Below are positions 17,037 to 25,388 of a stretch of DNA of 64,000 nucleotides, one piece after another. A program made the position numbers and the translations under genes. Source of the DNA: Cedecea neteri. Lineage in GTDB: Bacteria; Pseudomonadota; Gammaproteobacteria; Enterobacterales; Enterobacteriaceae. Numbering within the stretch: position 1 is the first letter of the stretch; the number at the start of each line of letters is the position of its first letter. The stretch spans positions 3,596,001-3,660,000 of the forward strand of contig NZ_CP009458.1 in assembly GCF_000758305.1 (NCBI RefSeq). Reading direction: 5' to 3'. The notes under the pieces are model-generated. The model was not told where the DNA came from, made no database searches, and was given only the letters and a program-made list of their open reading frames with translations.

Positions 17037-17483
17037 ATGAGATTTTATGGCATCGATTACCTACAAACGCAGTCTAATATTAATGATTATTTAAAATACA
17101 TCATTATATTTGGTGCCTTATTTGTTTTAATCGTTTTTTTTAGTCTGTACATGCGTCATCGCTTACAAACCAAATACCGAGACTTAACAATTATCGTATT
17201 TTTGTTTTTACTCTTCATTTCTGGTGTTCAGTATGCAGATTACACTGACAGTCAAAATATACACTCTCAATCATCACAAATGGTGAGCTTTGTTAAATTG
17301 TTATCAAAAGAAAAAGAAGTGGGTATGGATTCTATATTTTCAAACTCAATACAGCTCTCGGATGGCATTATCGTTAAAGTCAATGATCTTTACTATCGCG
17401 TCAATTTAAGTCCGGATCAAAAAACATATAGTTTAGTTGAGGTGTCGTTAGTAAACCCAGGCATAGAAATCATAAAAAACTGA
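17037..17483 (+). CDS. DUF3290 membrane protein
   Basis: 148 residues with two N-terminal membrane helices (about 20-40, KYIIIFGALFVLIVFFSLYM, and 50-67, LTIIVFLFLLFISGVQYA) and a soluble C-terminal domain starting near residue 75. The form matches DUF3290 proteins, which usually pair with a DUF421 protein, mainly in Firmicutes. Strongly AT-rich compared with the flanking genes. A 9-bp gap separates it from the DUF421 gene, so they form an operon. Function unknown. Confidence 0.78.
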   Translation: MRFYGIDYLQTQSNINDYLKYIIIFGALFVLIVFFSLYMRHRLQTKYRDLTIIVFLFLLFISGVQYADYTDSQNIHSQSSQMVSFVKLLSKEKEVGMDSIFSNSIQLSDGIIVKVNDLYYRVNLSPDQKTYSLVEVSLVNPGIEIIKN

Positions 17484-17492
17484 GGAACAGAA

Positions 17493-18128
17493 ATGATAAT
17501 TTATACGCCGATCATGATAAAATTGGGCCTGGGGATACTGTGTCTGATTATTCAGATAAACCTCATGGGGAAGGGCAATCTGGCCCCTTCATCCGCAATG
17601 GACCAGGTTCAGAACTATGTGCTCGGGGGGATTATCGGTGGCGTAATTTATAATGAATCGATAACAGTACTACAGTTTGTTTTGGTGTTAATTATATGGA
17701 CCTTTCTCGTCTTTGTCCTTAAATTTTTAAAAGAGAACAATCGACTGATTAAAAGAATTATTGATGGGAAGCCTATCACCCTGGTACATAATGGCAGTGT
17801 TAATGTTAAAGAGTGTTTACGCAATGGTGTTTCTGCGAATGATTTGATGTTCAAGTTAAGGGCGAACGGCATTTATGAAATAGAACAATTGAAGCGCGTA
17901 GTGCTTGAGCAGAATGGGCAATTAACCATTATACAAAGTGGTGATGAGAATATACGTTACCCAATTATAGTTGATGGTTTAGCTAACCATGATTTGCTCG
18001 AAATCCTTAACAAGAACAACGACTGGTTAGAAAATGAAGTTATCAAGCAAGGCTTTAATAAAATTAGCGAAGTATATTTGGGCGAGTATCTCTCGGGTAG
18101 AATTAATTTATACGGATATGAAAGATAA
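17493..18128 (+). CDS. DUF421 (YetF-type) membrane protein
   Basis: 211 residues. Membrane helices at about 8-24 and 60-80, then the DUF421 cytoplasmic part with the motifs IDGKPITLVHNGSVNVKECLRNG, DLMFKLRANGIYEIEQLKRVVLEQNGQLT. B. subtilis YetF-type proteins have a transmembrane part and this tail; their job is not settled. GC is low as in the partner DUF3290 gene. The pair looks transferred as a unit. Confidence 0.82.
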   Translation: MIIYTPIMIKLGLGILCLIIQINLMGKGNLAPSSAMDQVQNYVLGGIIGGVIYNESITVLQFVLVLIIWTFLVFVLKFLKENNRLIKRIIDGKPITLVHNGSVNVKECLRNGVSANDLMFKLRANGIYEIEQLKRVVLEQNGQLTIIQSGDENIRYPIIVDGLANHDLLEILNKNNDWLENEVIKQGFNKISEVYLGEYLSGRINLYGYER

Positions 18129-18204
18129 AATCTAAAACTAAGTGCTTGACCTATTAGGGTATAGATAAAAAACGCATGCACTTAATCCCTTGTATGTCCG
18201 TTTC

Positions 18205-18229
18205 CAGGGGAGCCTCGCGGTCTCCCCCC
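18205..18229. terminator. Imperfect hairpin after the DUF421 gene
   Basis: CAGGGGAGCC-TCGC-GGTCTCCCC can form a GC-rich stem with one bulge. It precedes the duplicated remnant at 18224 and may stop transcription from the DUF421 gene; no clear T-run. Confidence 0.35.
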
Positions 18230-18309
18230 AGATTTGCGCTTTAAACAGGGGCTTTCTCGTCGAGGAAATGCTGACAGACGATGATGCCGCTCACCGCTGA
18301 CTTAGAATG
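18224..18309. pseudogene. Deletion scar: remnant of a second hydrolase-LysR cassette
   Basis: Positions 18224-18277 repeat the 3' end of the hydrolase gene (19121-19174) with one substitution and one indel. They are joined directly to 18277-18309, which matches the 3' end of the LysR gene at 21925-21957 in 29 of 33 bases. So the last bases of both outer genes of the hydrolase-MBL-LysR cassette are fused here with the interior missing. Confidence 0.75.
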
Positions 18310-18341
18310 GGCGGCAAGGAAGCGCAACAAACTTACAGAAA

Positions 18342-19007
18342 TTATTCGTGCTTAAATTGAGCGATCAAATCCACGCATAACGCCCAGTGTTCAACAACAG
18401 GCACAGTAATCCGCGAACGCTGATCTATAGATAACTGGGGGGCGCTCCAGAGGTATGGATAAAAGGAGTACACCAAATCGCCATTCATTGAAGTTGTATC
18501 TTCTCGCCAATCTGTCCAACGCACATTTTTGTAGAATAAGTTCAAATCACCGCAAAGCGCCCAATGCAGAAAACCTGAATAGTTAGTATCGAGGCTTTCC
18601 CATTCAAGAGTATCAGGTGGGAGGTAATACACACCGCCACGATCTTCACCGAATTCTCCCCCGTTAAGTGCAAAAAAGCCTCCCGATGCATCATCCGCAA
18701 TCAATAATGCCTTAAATGGCCGGGTGGCTATCACCTCTTGTGTCCAGGAAGCCAGCCTTCGTGTCAGTCTGTTATGGCCGGAGCCTAAAATACGCAACCA
18801 ACCATTATCAACAACTATACCTCCCGTTTCGTATGCTACAGCACCGAGCGGAGAGGATGTGGTTACCTGAAGCTGGTGTAAATTGAAGCTTGCTTGTTCT
18901 GGGTCACAGGGAAGAATTTCATAGTTATTGGTTGCTACGTTCAACGATTGTTGGACTGTAAGCCAGCCAGACTTATGCTCATCAACTAATTCAGCTAGAT
19001 CCCTCAT
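18342..19007 (-). CDS. DUF2625 family protein
   Basis: 221 residues from ATG 19007, which has AAGGA five bases upstream; the frame could start six codons earlier at 19025. The sequence has the DUF2625 order: RDLAELVDEHKSGWLTVQ, then LHQLQVTTSSPLGAVAYETG, GWLRILGSG, LLIADDASGGFFALNGG, VYYLPPDTLEWESL and LHWALCGDLNLFYKN. Cytosolic; function not known. It sits between the deletion scar and the intact hydrolase cassette, so it may have come in with the cassette. Confidence 0.85.
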   Translation of the reverse strand: MRDLAELVDEHKSGWLTVQQSLNVATNNYEILPCDPEQASFNLHQLQVTTSSPLGAVAYETGGIVVDNGWLRILGSGHNRLTRRLASWTQEVIATRPFKALLIADDASGGFFALNGGEFGEDRGGVYYLPPDTLEWESLDTNYSGFLHWALCGDLNLFYKNVRWTDWREDTTSMNGDLVYSFYPYLWSAPQLSIDQRSRITVPVVEHWALCVDLIAQFKHE

Positions 19008-19102
19008 CATTTTCCTTATCCGCATTACGCAGTGTTATCTCTTTAATCGGACGCTCAATCGATAACATGAGTATGAATCGCATATATTTCTTAAAACATT
19101 TT

Positions 19103-19126
19103 GGGGGATCTTTCTGACATCCCCCA
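19103..19126 (-). terminator. Hairpin after the hydrolase gene
   Basis: GGGGGAT-CTTTCTGAC-ATCCCCC (7-bp GC-rich stem), 11 bp past the hydrolase stop on the minus strand, followed on that strand by an A/T-rich stretch (AAAATGTTTTAAG). A likely terminator. Confidence 0.55.
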
Positions 19127-19136
19127 GATTTGCGCC

Positions 19137-20090
19137 TTAAACAGGGGCTTTCTCGTCGAGGAAATGCTGGACAGCGGTAAACACCTGCCAGCGGTTTTTC
19201 TCCATAAAGACCGAATGCGTCCCTTCACCAATTTCAACCCAACGGCGATAAGGAGCCTGGGTTAGCTGTGAAAATAGCGTTTTTGACAACTCAAGCGGGC
19301 AGTCTCTGTCCCAGTCGGCATGAACGATAAGCACCGGAACACGGATCTGCGCGGCATCATACAGCGCACGACCTGCCGACCAGATTTCGCGGCTATCCTG
19401 CACCGTGCCATTAGGGGCTTTGATAGCCGCATCTTCGGCGGGCCCAAACGTCGCATCCGCCCAGGCGTCAAACCAGGCTTGCGGCAGCACACTTTCCCGC
19501 TCACTTTCAGGTACACCATTCAGCCAGCGGGCTTTGGCCGAGCTGCGCTTGACCACCCGATAGGCGCCAAGCTCTCCGCCGGTATCCGAAGCGCTGGGGG
19601 TATCGCGGATCCACTGCGGAGCAAGCAGCACCAGCTTATTCACTGCGCCATTGTGCGCGGTAGTGTAGGTTGCCATCAGCGCCGCTCCCCAGGACCAGCC
19701 AATCAGATTGATCGCTGCATGCCCAGTCTGCCGTCGAATAAAGTCCACTGCTGAAGCCACATCGCTAACGGCCACCGGTGTTCGCACCACGGGCGCATTT
19801 TGCTCCGGCGGCTCGGCCATTTCTGCAGGTTTTGATGACTGGCCATAACCACGCACATCCACCAGCCAGGCGTCGTAACCCGCGTGAGCCAGATTATCCA
19901 TCCACGAACTGCCGTCCAGGGCTAAATCAAACGAGGTCGACGCCGGGTAGGTCGATCCGGCGACAAACAGTACCGTGCGGGCACCGGGGATCGCGGCGAG
20001 ATCGCCGCGTCTCTTGTTACGGACATAAAGCTCAATGCCTGGCGTTGTAGTGGGAATATAAAAGTCGTTACGTAGAATCTCAGGTGTCAT
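19137..20090 (-). CDS. Alpha/beta hydrolase
   Basis: 317 residues, no signal peptide. Nucleophile elbow LIGWSWGAA gives Ser133; the lid and the acid Asp follow in IVHADWDRDCPLE, and the His in GEGTHSVFMEKNRW. The opening FYIPTTTPGIELYVRNKRRGD is common to the hydrolases of the lysophospholipase/proline-iminopeptidase-like group. Its start overlaps the stop of the MBL gene by ATGA, so they are co-translated. A fragment of its 3' end is duplicated at 18224-18277. Confidence 0.88.
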   Translation of the reverse strand: MTPEILRNDFYIPTTTPGIELYVRNKRRGDLAAIPGARTVLFVAGSTYPASTSFDLALDGSSWMDNLAHAGYDAWLVDVRGYGQSSKPAEMAEPPEQNAPVVRTPVAVSDVASAVDFIRRQTGHAAINLIGWSWGAALMATYTTAHNGAVNKLVLLAPQWIRDTPSASDTGGELGAYRVVKRSSAKARWLNGVPESERESVLPQAWFDAWADATFGPAEDAAIKAPNGTVQDSREIWSAGRALYDAAQIRVPVLIVHADWDRDCPLELSKTLFSQLTQAPYRRWVEIGEGTHSVFMEKNRWQVFTAVQHFLDEKAPV

Positions 20091-20998
20091 TTCACGTTCT
20101 CCGGGTGAATAAAATGCCAGTCAAAGCTGTCCCCACGACGCGTGACGTGCCCGGCTGAGGTGCTGGCAAAATGGGCGGTAAAAAGGGTGCTCTGATGCTC
20201 GGCAGCATGTTCAAGAAGCCAGCGGCGCGACTCACGAGCCTGCTGCTGGTCAGCACAAAACCGACTGTTCCAGGCCGGCCGATAAACCTGTAGCGGCTGG
20301 TGCATAATGTCGCCGCAGAAAAGTCCGCCCCGCTGGCGATGCCCGTTATTCAGCAATTCAAAAGTGATGTGCCCTGGGCTGTGCCCCGGTGTCGGGTGAA
20401 TAAGAAGCGCATCGGCAATGGCCGTGGTGCCTTCCACAATAAGCGCCTGGTTGCGCTCAAGAATCGGCCTGACGCTGTCGTTGAAGACGTTGGCGTTGAA
20501 CCCCTCATCGTCCTGATGCGTCAGCCAGTAATCGTATTCTTTGCGAGAAAACACGTAGCGGGCGTTGGGGAATGTCGGTTCCCAGCGGCCATCAATGAGC
20601 TGTGTATTCCAGCCACAGTGATCGGCGTGCAGATGAGTGCACATCACGTAATCCACGCTCTCTGGCGTCACGCCAGCCTCCGACAGCCGGTTCAGAAACG
20701 GCAAATCAAGCTGGTGGAAGCGGGGCAGTGAAGGGCGCTCTTTGTGGTTGCCTGCACAGGTATCAATCAGAATAGTGTGATGCCGGGTGCGCACCACCCA
20801 GCTATGAATGCTGGCGATAAAACGCCGGGAGACCACATCGAAGCACTCGGGCACCATCAGCCCACGATGTTCCTCCAATAAAACCGGATCCCAATCAGGG
20901 TAAAGAAAATCAGGGGCAAACCCTGGTCCGCGTTGTTCAACCACGCGGGTAACGGAAATATCATGGAGCTGGAATTTCAACACGGCAGGTAACCTCAT
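20087..20998 (-). CDS. MBL-fold metallohydrolase (lactonase-like)
   Basis: 303 residues. The zinc motif H-x-H-x-D-H is at 122-127 (MCTHLHADHCGWN); further ligands lie in HPTPGHSPGHITFE, the Asp in FCGDIMHQPLQ, and the His in FTAHFAS. This layout fits the AHL-lactonase/arylsulfatase-like branch of MBL hydrolases, with N-terminal QLHDISVTRVVEQRGPGF. Together with the coupled alpha/beta hydrolase it may open a lactone and then cleave an ester; substrate unknown. Divergent LysR regulator 80 bp away. Confidence 0.88.
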   Translation of the reverse strand: MRLPAVLKFQLHDISVTRVVEQRGPGFAPDFLYPDWDPVLLEEHRGLMVPECFDVVSRRFIASIHSWVVRTRHHTILIDTCAGNHKERPSLPRFHQLDLPFLNRLSEAGVTPESVDYVMCTHLHADHCGWNTQLIDGRWEPTFPNARYVFSRKEYDYWLTHQDDEGFNANVFNDSVRPILERNQALIVEGTTAIADALLIHPTPGHSPGHITFELLNNGHRQRGGLFCGDIMHQPLQVYRPAWNSRFCADQQQARESRRWLLEHAAEHQSTLFTAHFASTSAGHVTRRGDSFDWHFIHPENVK

Positions 20999-21078
20999 CA
21001 GGTTTTAACTTGCGGTTGATGCTAATGAGATAAGTCAGTACCGTGAAATCGATAATCAGGATGCCAGGTATAAGCTAC

Positions 21079-21984
21079 ATGAATCTCTCCGGTCACAATC
21101 TTGCATTGCTTGCCTCATTGAATACTCTGCTGGAGGAGTGCAACGTCACCCGCGCGGCGGAAAAGTTGAATATCAGCCAACCTGCACTGTCTGCTCAACT
21201 GGCGAGGCTACGGGATCTGTTTGAGGATCAGCTCCTGATCCCCGCACATTCGGGCAGAGGAATGGTGCGGACGCCATTGGGGTCGCATCTGCGTGAACCT
21301 TTGCGCCGGGCGCTGCAAACGCTTGAAGAAGTGGTGGCACAGCAGCCGGAATTCGATCCCGCCCGCGCGCACCGTACGTTTACTCTGGGAGCAAACGACA
21401 ATGCCGCCGCGATTATTGCCCCTCGCTTGATTAAACTCACCCGCGACGCCGGCTGGCATCATATTCGCTTTGCGTTTATTGCCCCGCAGACGAACCGGCT
21501 TCAGAGCCAGTTAGAAACGGGTGAAATCGATATAGCTTTAACCTCACGGGATGCCGTGCCGGGTGCGCAGCAACTGCCGCTGGTCGATGAGGCGTTCCAA
21601 CTGGCGCAGAGAAAAGGCCATCCGAGAGGAAATGAGCCGCTGACGTTGGAAAGTTATGCCAGTCTTGAGCACATTTTAGTGTCCGGCCAGGGAGGCGGGT
21701 TTCGGGGATTTATTGACGATTTGCTGGCTGACCAGGGCCTGGCCCGCCGGGTGGGCGTTTCCGTGCAGTTTTACAGTCTGGTGCCGCTGATTTTGCAGAA
21801 CAGCGACCTGGTCTGCACGCTACCGGCCCGTTTTCTGTCTCGCTATCACGAAGTGCTTGATTCATTCCCGTTGCCGTTTGATGTTCGCCATTTCAGCCTG
21901 TATGCCTCCTGGCACCGTCGGTTTGACGATGATGCCGCCCACCGCTGGCTTAGAGCGCAGCTTCAGGCCAGCGTGGCGGCATAA
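21079..21984 (+). CDS. LysR-family regulator (NodD/PcpR-like) of the MBL-hydrolase cassette
   Basis: 301 residues from ATG 21079 (MNLSGHNLALLASLN), the usual start pattern for this subgroup; upstream in-frame ATGs at 21043 and 21061 are possible. HTH: EECNVTRAAEKLNISQPALSAQLARLRDLF. The C-terminal part ends DDDAAHRWLRAQLQA. It probably controls the divergent MBL and hydrolase genes. Its 3' end is the source of the LysR half of the scar at 18277-18309. Confidence 0.88.
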   Translation: MNLSGHNLALLASLNTLLEECNVTRAAEKLNISQPALSAQLARLRDLFEDQLLIPAHSGRGMVRTPLGSHLREPLRRALQTLEEVVAQQPEFDPARAHRTFTLGANDNAAAIIAPRLIKLTRDAGWHHIRFAFIAPQTNRLQSQLETGEIDIALTSRDAVPGAQQLPLVDEAFQLAQRKGHPRGNEPLTLESYASLEHILVSGQGGGFRGFIDDLLADQGLARRVGVSVQFYSLVPLILQNSDLVCTLPARFLSRYHEVLDSFPLPFDVRHFSLYASWHRRFDDDAAHRWLRAQLQASVAA

Positions 21985-21987
21985 AAA

Positions 21988-22008
21988 ACCCCACCGCACG
22001 GGTGGGGT
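21988..22008. terminator. Bidirectional terminator
   Basis: ACCCCACC-GCAC-GGGTGGGGT forms an 8-9 bp GC stem; the preceding A-run acts as the U-run for the minus-strand phosphatase gene, and it also follows the LysR stop by 4 bp. Confidence 0.75.
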
Positions 22009-22016
22009 GAGACAAC

Positions 22017-22823
22017 TTATTTCCCGGACCAGGTACGCAGCGCATTTTCACGCGCTTCGGCCTGCTGGGCGGTATTGAGCTTGTAATAGTTTGGCGCTAA
22101 AGCGCCTTCCCAGTCGCCGTACATTGGGTTCGGCAGCACAATAAACTGGGTGCCAAACTTGTTGCGGTTATCGCTGGCGAACTGCTGGCGCTGGGACTGA
22201 TCCTTGTGGTAGGTCGCTTTGCCAAAGTCATTCAGGTTGTCGCCGATGTACATCACCACGTCATAGCCTTCGGCTTTGATCGCATCAAAACGGGCCTGCT
22301 TGTTGGAGCTGTCGGTTTTCAGGCGCACAGTTTTGTCGCTCACACCGGTAAAGCCCAGGGCTTTCATGTTGGCAACGGTGGCGTCATAGTCTTTGCTGTC
22401 GCGGTTAGACACATAGAACATCGTGCCGCCGTGGCTGTTCACGTAGTTAGCAAAATCCACGGCGCCTGGGACGGCCAGCGCCTGGCGAGCCTGAGTCCAC
22501 TGGGACCAGGTTTTGTCGTCAAACGCTTTGTTGTTTTTGGCCTGCCACGCGCTGTAGGCGCTGTTGTCGAGCATGGTTTCATCCAGATCCACAATAACGG
22601 CACGCTTAGCGTTACCCTGTTTAGCGGATTGATCCCACGCCGCGCGAGCGCTGTTAAACGACTGGTATGCCAGCGCACGATATTCGCCAGATTGCTGGAA
22701 CCAGTCCACTGCCATTACCGTCTGGCTGGCCAGCTTTTGATCCGCCGCCTGTTGCTGATTGGCACAACCCGTCAGGCTGACCAGTACCAGCGCTACAGCG
22801 CCACCCAATAAACTTTTCTTCAT
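22017..22823 (-). CDS. e(P4)-family 5'-nucleotidase / class C acid phosphatase lipoprotein
   Basis: 268 residues from ATG 22823. The lipobox LTGC gives lipid-Cys20, so it is an outer-membrane lipoprotein. The HAD catalytic motif VDLDETMLDNSAY has nucleophile Asp79 and acid Asp81; YVSNRDS (motif II) and MYIGDNLNDFG (motif IV, metal Asp pair) follow. In Haemophilus the e(P4) protein dephosphorylates NMN and nucleotides and helps NAD uptake; a similar salvage role in the periplasm is inferred here. Single gene, terminator just downstream. Confidence 0.92.
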   Translation of the reverse strand: MKKSLLGGAVALVLVSLTGCANQQQAADQKLASQTVMAVDWFQQSGEYRALAYQSFNSARAAWDQSAKQGNAKRAVIVDLDETMLDNSAYSAWQAKNNKAFDDKTWSQWTQARQALAVPGAVDFANYVNSHGGTMFYVSNRDSKDYDATVANMKALGFTGVSDKTVRLKTDSSNKQARFDAIKAEGYDVVMYIGDNLNDFGKATYHKDQSQRQQFASDNRNKFGTQFIVLPNPMYGDWEGALAPNYYKLNTAQQAEARENALRTWSGK

Positions 22824-23000
22824 TTTTATGTCCTTACCCTTGCTTTTATCATTAACGCCATTGATACCTGCCAGCCCCCACATTGAACAATGCAGTGACT
22901 TTTTCTAACAAAATCAGCAGGTATTGTTAAAAAGTGTTTTACCGAATATTAAAGCTACGTTATCAATAGCTTTTTAATGGATCGACACTGGATACTCAAT

Positions 23001-24020
23001 ATGACAAAAATATTTCGATGCAATTTTTTTCCCCTGATGGTGGTAGCGGCATTACCCGGTATGAGCTTCACTGCCCACGCCGCAGGCTGTGAGGAGACGC
23101 GTGCGGGTATCGACATGGGCTCCGGCACCACAAAGCTGGTGGTTGCCAAAGTAGATACCTGCAAGCAGCGCATCAACAAAGTGCTGTTCGAAGATCAGCG
23201 ACCAATCGGTTTTAACGAGGATTTGTCCAAATCGGCGGATAACACTCTCAGCCCGACCATTCAGCAACAGGGGGAGGCGGCGCTACGCGAGTTAACTGCA
23301 GAAGCTGCCCGTTATCATCCTGTCCGCTTTAACGGCGTGGCTACCGCTGTTTTCCGCAGCGCATCTAACGCCCAGCAGACGATCGATGCCTTCAACCGTG
23401 CTGCTCCGGTGAATCTAAAAATTATTACTCAGGAACAAGAGGCCGAGCTGGGCTTCCTGTCCGCCAAAGCCTCGATGCCCGTGCCGCTGGCAGACGACCA
23501 GATGGTGGTCTGGGACATTGGCGGCGGGTCGATGCAAATGACCACCTGGCTGCAAAAACAGGACAAATGGCAGCCGGAGATTTACCAGGGCAAGCTGGCC
23601 TCCGTCACGCTGAAGAACTACATCATCGACGTAGTGAAAAACAAAGATTTGCATGACGTCAGCTCGCCAAACCCGATTGGTTCCCTACGCGACGGCGTGC
23701 TGCGGTTTGTTCGCTTCTACGCCACCACTCACGTCAGCCCGGAGATGAAACAGGCGCTGGCTAAACGTACCGTCGTGGGCATCGGCGGGGTGCATGATTT
23801 CTCCGTCAGCAAGCAGCTTAACGAAAAGGTCTACACCCTCGCCGATCTGCAAAAAGCCTCCGCCAGCCAGGTGTGGAAAGGGGACTCAGAGCTGCGCGGT
23901 GATTACCGGGCCACGGACGTCAGCAACCTGCTGCTCGTTCAGGGCTATATGGAAGCGCTGAAAATCCCTCAGGTGACCGTAGTGAAGGCCAATCTTGTTC
24001 AGGGCGTGCTGATTCAGTAA
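23001..24020 (+). CDS. Exported Ppx/GppA-family phosphatase-like protein
   Basis: 339 residues from ATG 23001 with a signal peptide cleaved at AHAAG near residue 28, unusual for a family that acts in the cytoplasm. Ppx/GppA ASKHA-fold motifs are present: GIDMGSGTTKLVVAKVD (phosphate 1), ITQEQEAELGFLSAKA with the catalytic Glu region, and VVWDIGGGSMQMT (phosphate 2). The C-terminal HD/helical domain of Ppx is missing. It may act on periplasmic polyphosphate or (p)ppGpp-like compounds; this is inference. Divergent from the e(P4) phosphatase gene with a 177-bp AT-rich gap. Confidence 0.82.
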   Translation: MTKIFRCNFFPLMVVAALPGMSFTAHAAGCEETRAGIDMGSGTTKLVVAKVDTCKQRINKVLFEDQRPIGFNEDLSKSADNTLSPTIQQQGEAALRELTAEAARYHPVRFNGVATAVFRSASNAQQTIDAFNRAAPVNLKIITQEQEAELGFLSAKASMPVPLADDQMVVWDIGGGSMQMTTWLQKQDKWQPEIYQGKLASVTLKNYIIDVVKNKDLHDVSSPNPIGSLRDGVLRFVRFYATTHVSPEMKQALAKRTVVGIGGVHDFSVSKQLNEKVYTLADLQKASASQVWKGDSELRGDYRATDVSNLLLVQGYMEALKIPQVTVVKANLVQGVLIQ

Positions 24021-24068
24021 CGTCTCATGCTTCAGGCGGCGGCGATTATCGTGCCGCCGTCTGTGGTA

Positions 24069-25280
24069 TTAACCGCGTTTTCGTTGTCCGATCAGATGAA
24101 TGATGAGTCCGAGAAGGCTAAGCCCACCGCCCAGCATCGAAGCCAGCTCCCAGCCCCCCAGCCGCCACATCAGGCTCGCGCCCCAGGATCCCAGCGCGCC
24201 GCCGATAAACATGCCGCTCATAAAGACCGTATTGATACGACTGCGGGCTTCCGGCCTCAGGGCGTAAATCACGTGCTGGTTGGATATCAGCGCTGACTGC
24301 TCGCCCAGATCCATCAGGATGATGCCAATCACCAGCCCGGTGAGCGAAGTCCACAGCCCCAGCACCGCAAAAGAGATAACCATGACCAGCGCCCCAAGCC
24401 CGATAACGGCATACGGCCCGCGGCGGTCGGCAATCCGCCCGGCAAGCGGCGCAATCAGGATGCCTACCGCGCCCACAATCCCCATCAGACCCGCGATGTC
24501 GGCACCAAGATGAAAAGCGGCGTGCAGTTGCAAGGCCAGAATAGTCCACAGGCCGATGAACGAGCCAAACAGCGCCGCCTGTATTAAGGTAGCCCGGCGC
24601 AGCAGCGGTTCTTCGCGCCACAGAGAAACCAGCGAGCGCATCAGGGTCATGTAGCTCTGTTTATTGCCCGACGTGTGGTGCGGCAAGGTGAAGAACAACA
24701 TCAGCCAGCCGAAGGCTGTGGCCACGCAGCCTAACCAGAAGGTCGCCCGCCAGCCCCAGTGATCGCCGCTAAAACCGCCCACCGCCCGGCCAAGTAATAT
24801 GCCGCACAGCACGCCACTCATTACCGTGCCAACGACCTGCCCACGGCGTTCAGGTTTAGCCAGTTCGGCGGCAAACGGCACAATTTGTTGGGCAACGGAA
24901 CCCGTCACACCCACCGCAGCGGAGGCAATCACAATCGTGACTACATTGGGCGCTAAGGCGAGGCACGCCAGCGCTACCGCCAGCCCGGCGGACTGGCAAA
25001 GGATCAGCGTGCGGCGGTTAATTTTGTCGCCCAGCGGTACAAGTAAGAACAGGCCAAAGGCAAACCCGAGCTGCGTTGCCGTCGGCGCAAGGCTGACGAG
25101 CGCAAGCTGCCCCGGAAACGCCTGCTGAAGCAGTTCGAGCAGCGGCTGGTTGTAGTAGACATTGGCGACGAACACCCCGCAGGCCAGCGCCATGATCAGC
25201 AGCAGAGTGGAGGTTAAAGGCGAATTTTTTTCCGCCTCGGGCGGGCGGGTCAGGGTGACGCTCAGCGGATTATCCGACAT
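24069..25280 (-). CDS. MFS transporter (DHA1-type)
   Basis: 403 residues, 12 membrane helices. ANVYYNQPLLELLQQAFP and LVPLGDKINRRTLILCQ (the loop 2-3 signature G-D-x-x-x-R-R) agree with the family of YnfM/YgaY-like exporters, and LGRAVGGFSGDHWGWRATF matches the helix 5 antiporter motif region. Substrate unknown. It is divergent from the large wHTH-ATPase regulator with a 108-bp gap, which is likely its controller. Confidence 0.88.
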   Translation of the reverse strand: MSDNPLSVTLTRPPEAEKNSPLTSTLLLIMALACGVFVANVYYNQPLLELLQQAFPGQLALVSLAPTATQLGFAFGLFLLVPLGDKINRRTLILCQSAGLAVALACLALAPNVVTIVIASAAVGVTGSVAQQIVPFAAELAKPERRGQVVGTVMSGVLCGILLGRAVGGFSGDHWGWRATFWLGCVATAFGWLMLFFTLPHHTSGNKQSYMTLMRSLVSLWREEPLLRRATLIQAALFGSFIGLWTILALQLHAAFHLGADIAGLMGIVGAVGILIAPLAGRIADRRGPYAVIGLGALVMVISFAVLGLWTSLTGLVIGIILMDLGEQSALISNQHVIYALRPEARSRINTVFMSGMFIGGALGSWGASLMWRLGGWELASMLGGGLSLLGLIIHLIGQRKRG

Positions 25281-25388
25281 GATTTTTCTCTCTGGGGATG
25301 ACGAGCCCTGATGCTGAACGATTGTCCGCTCGCAATCTTTGCCCTAGAATTTCAGACTTCTGAAATCACCTGAAAAGCGACCGTTCTT

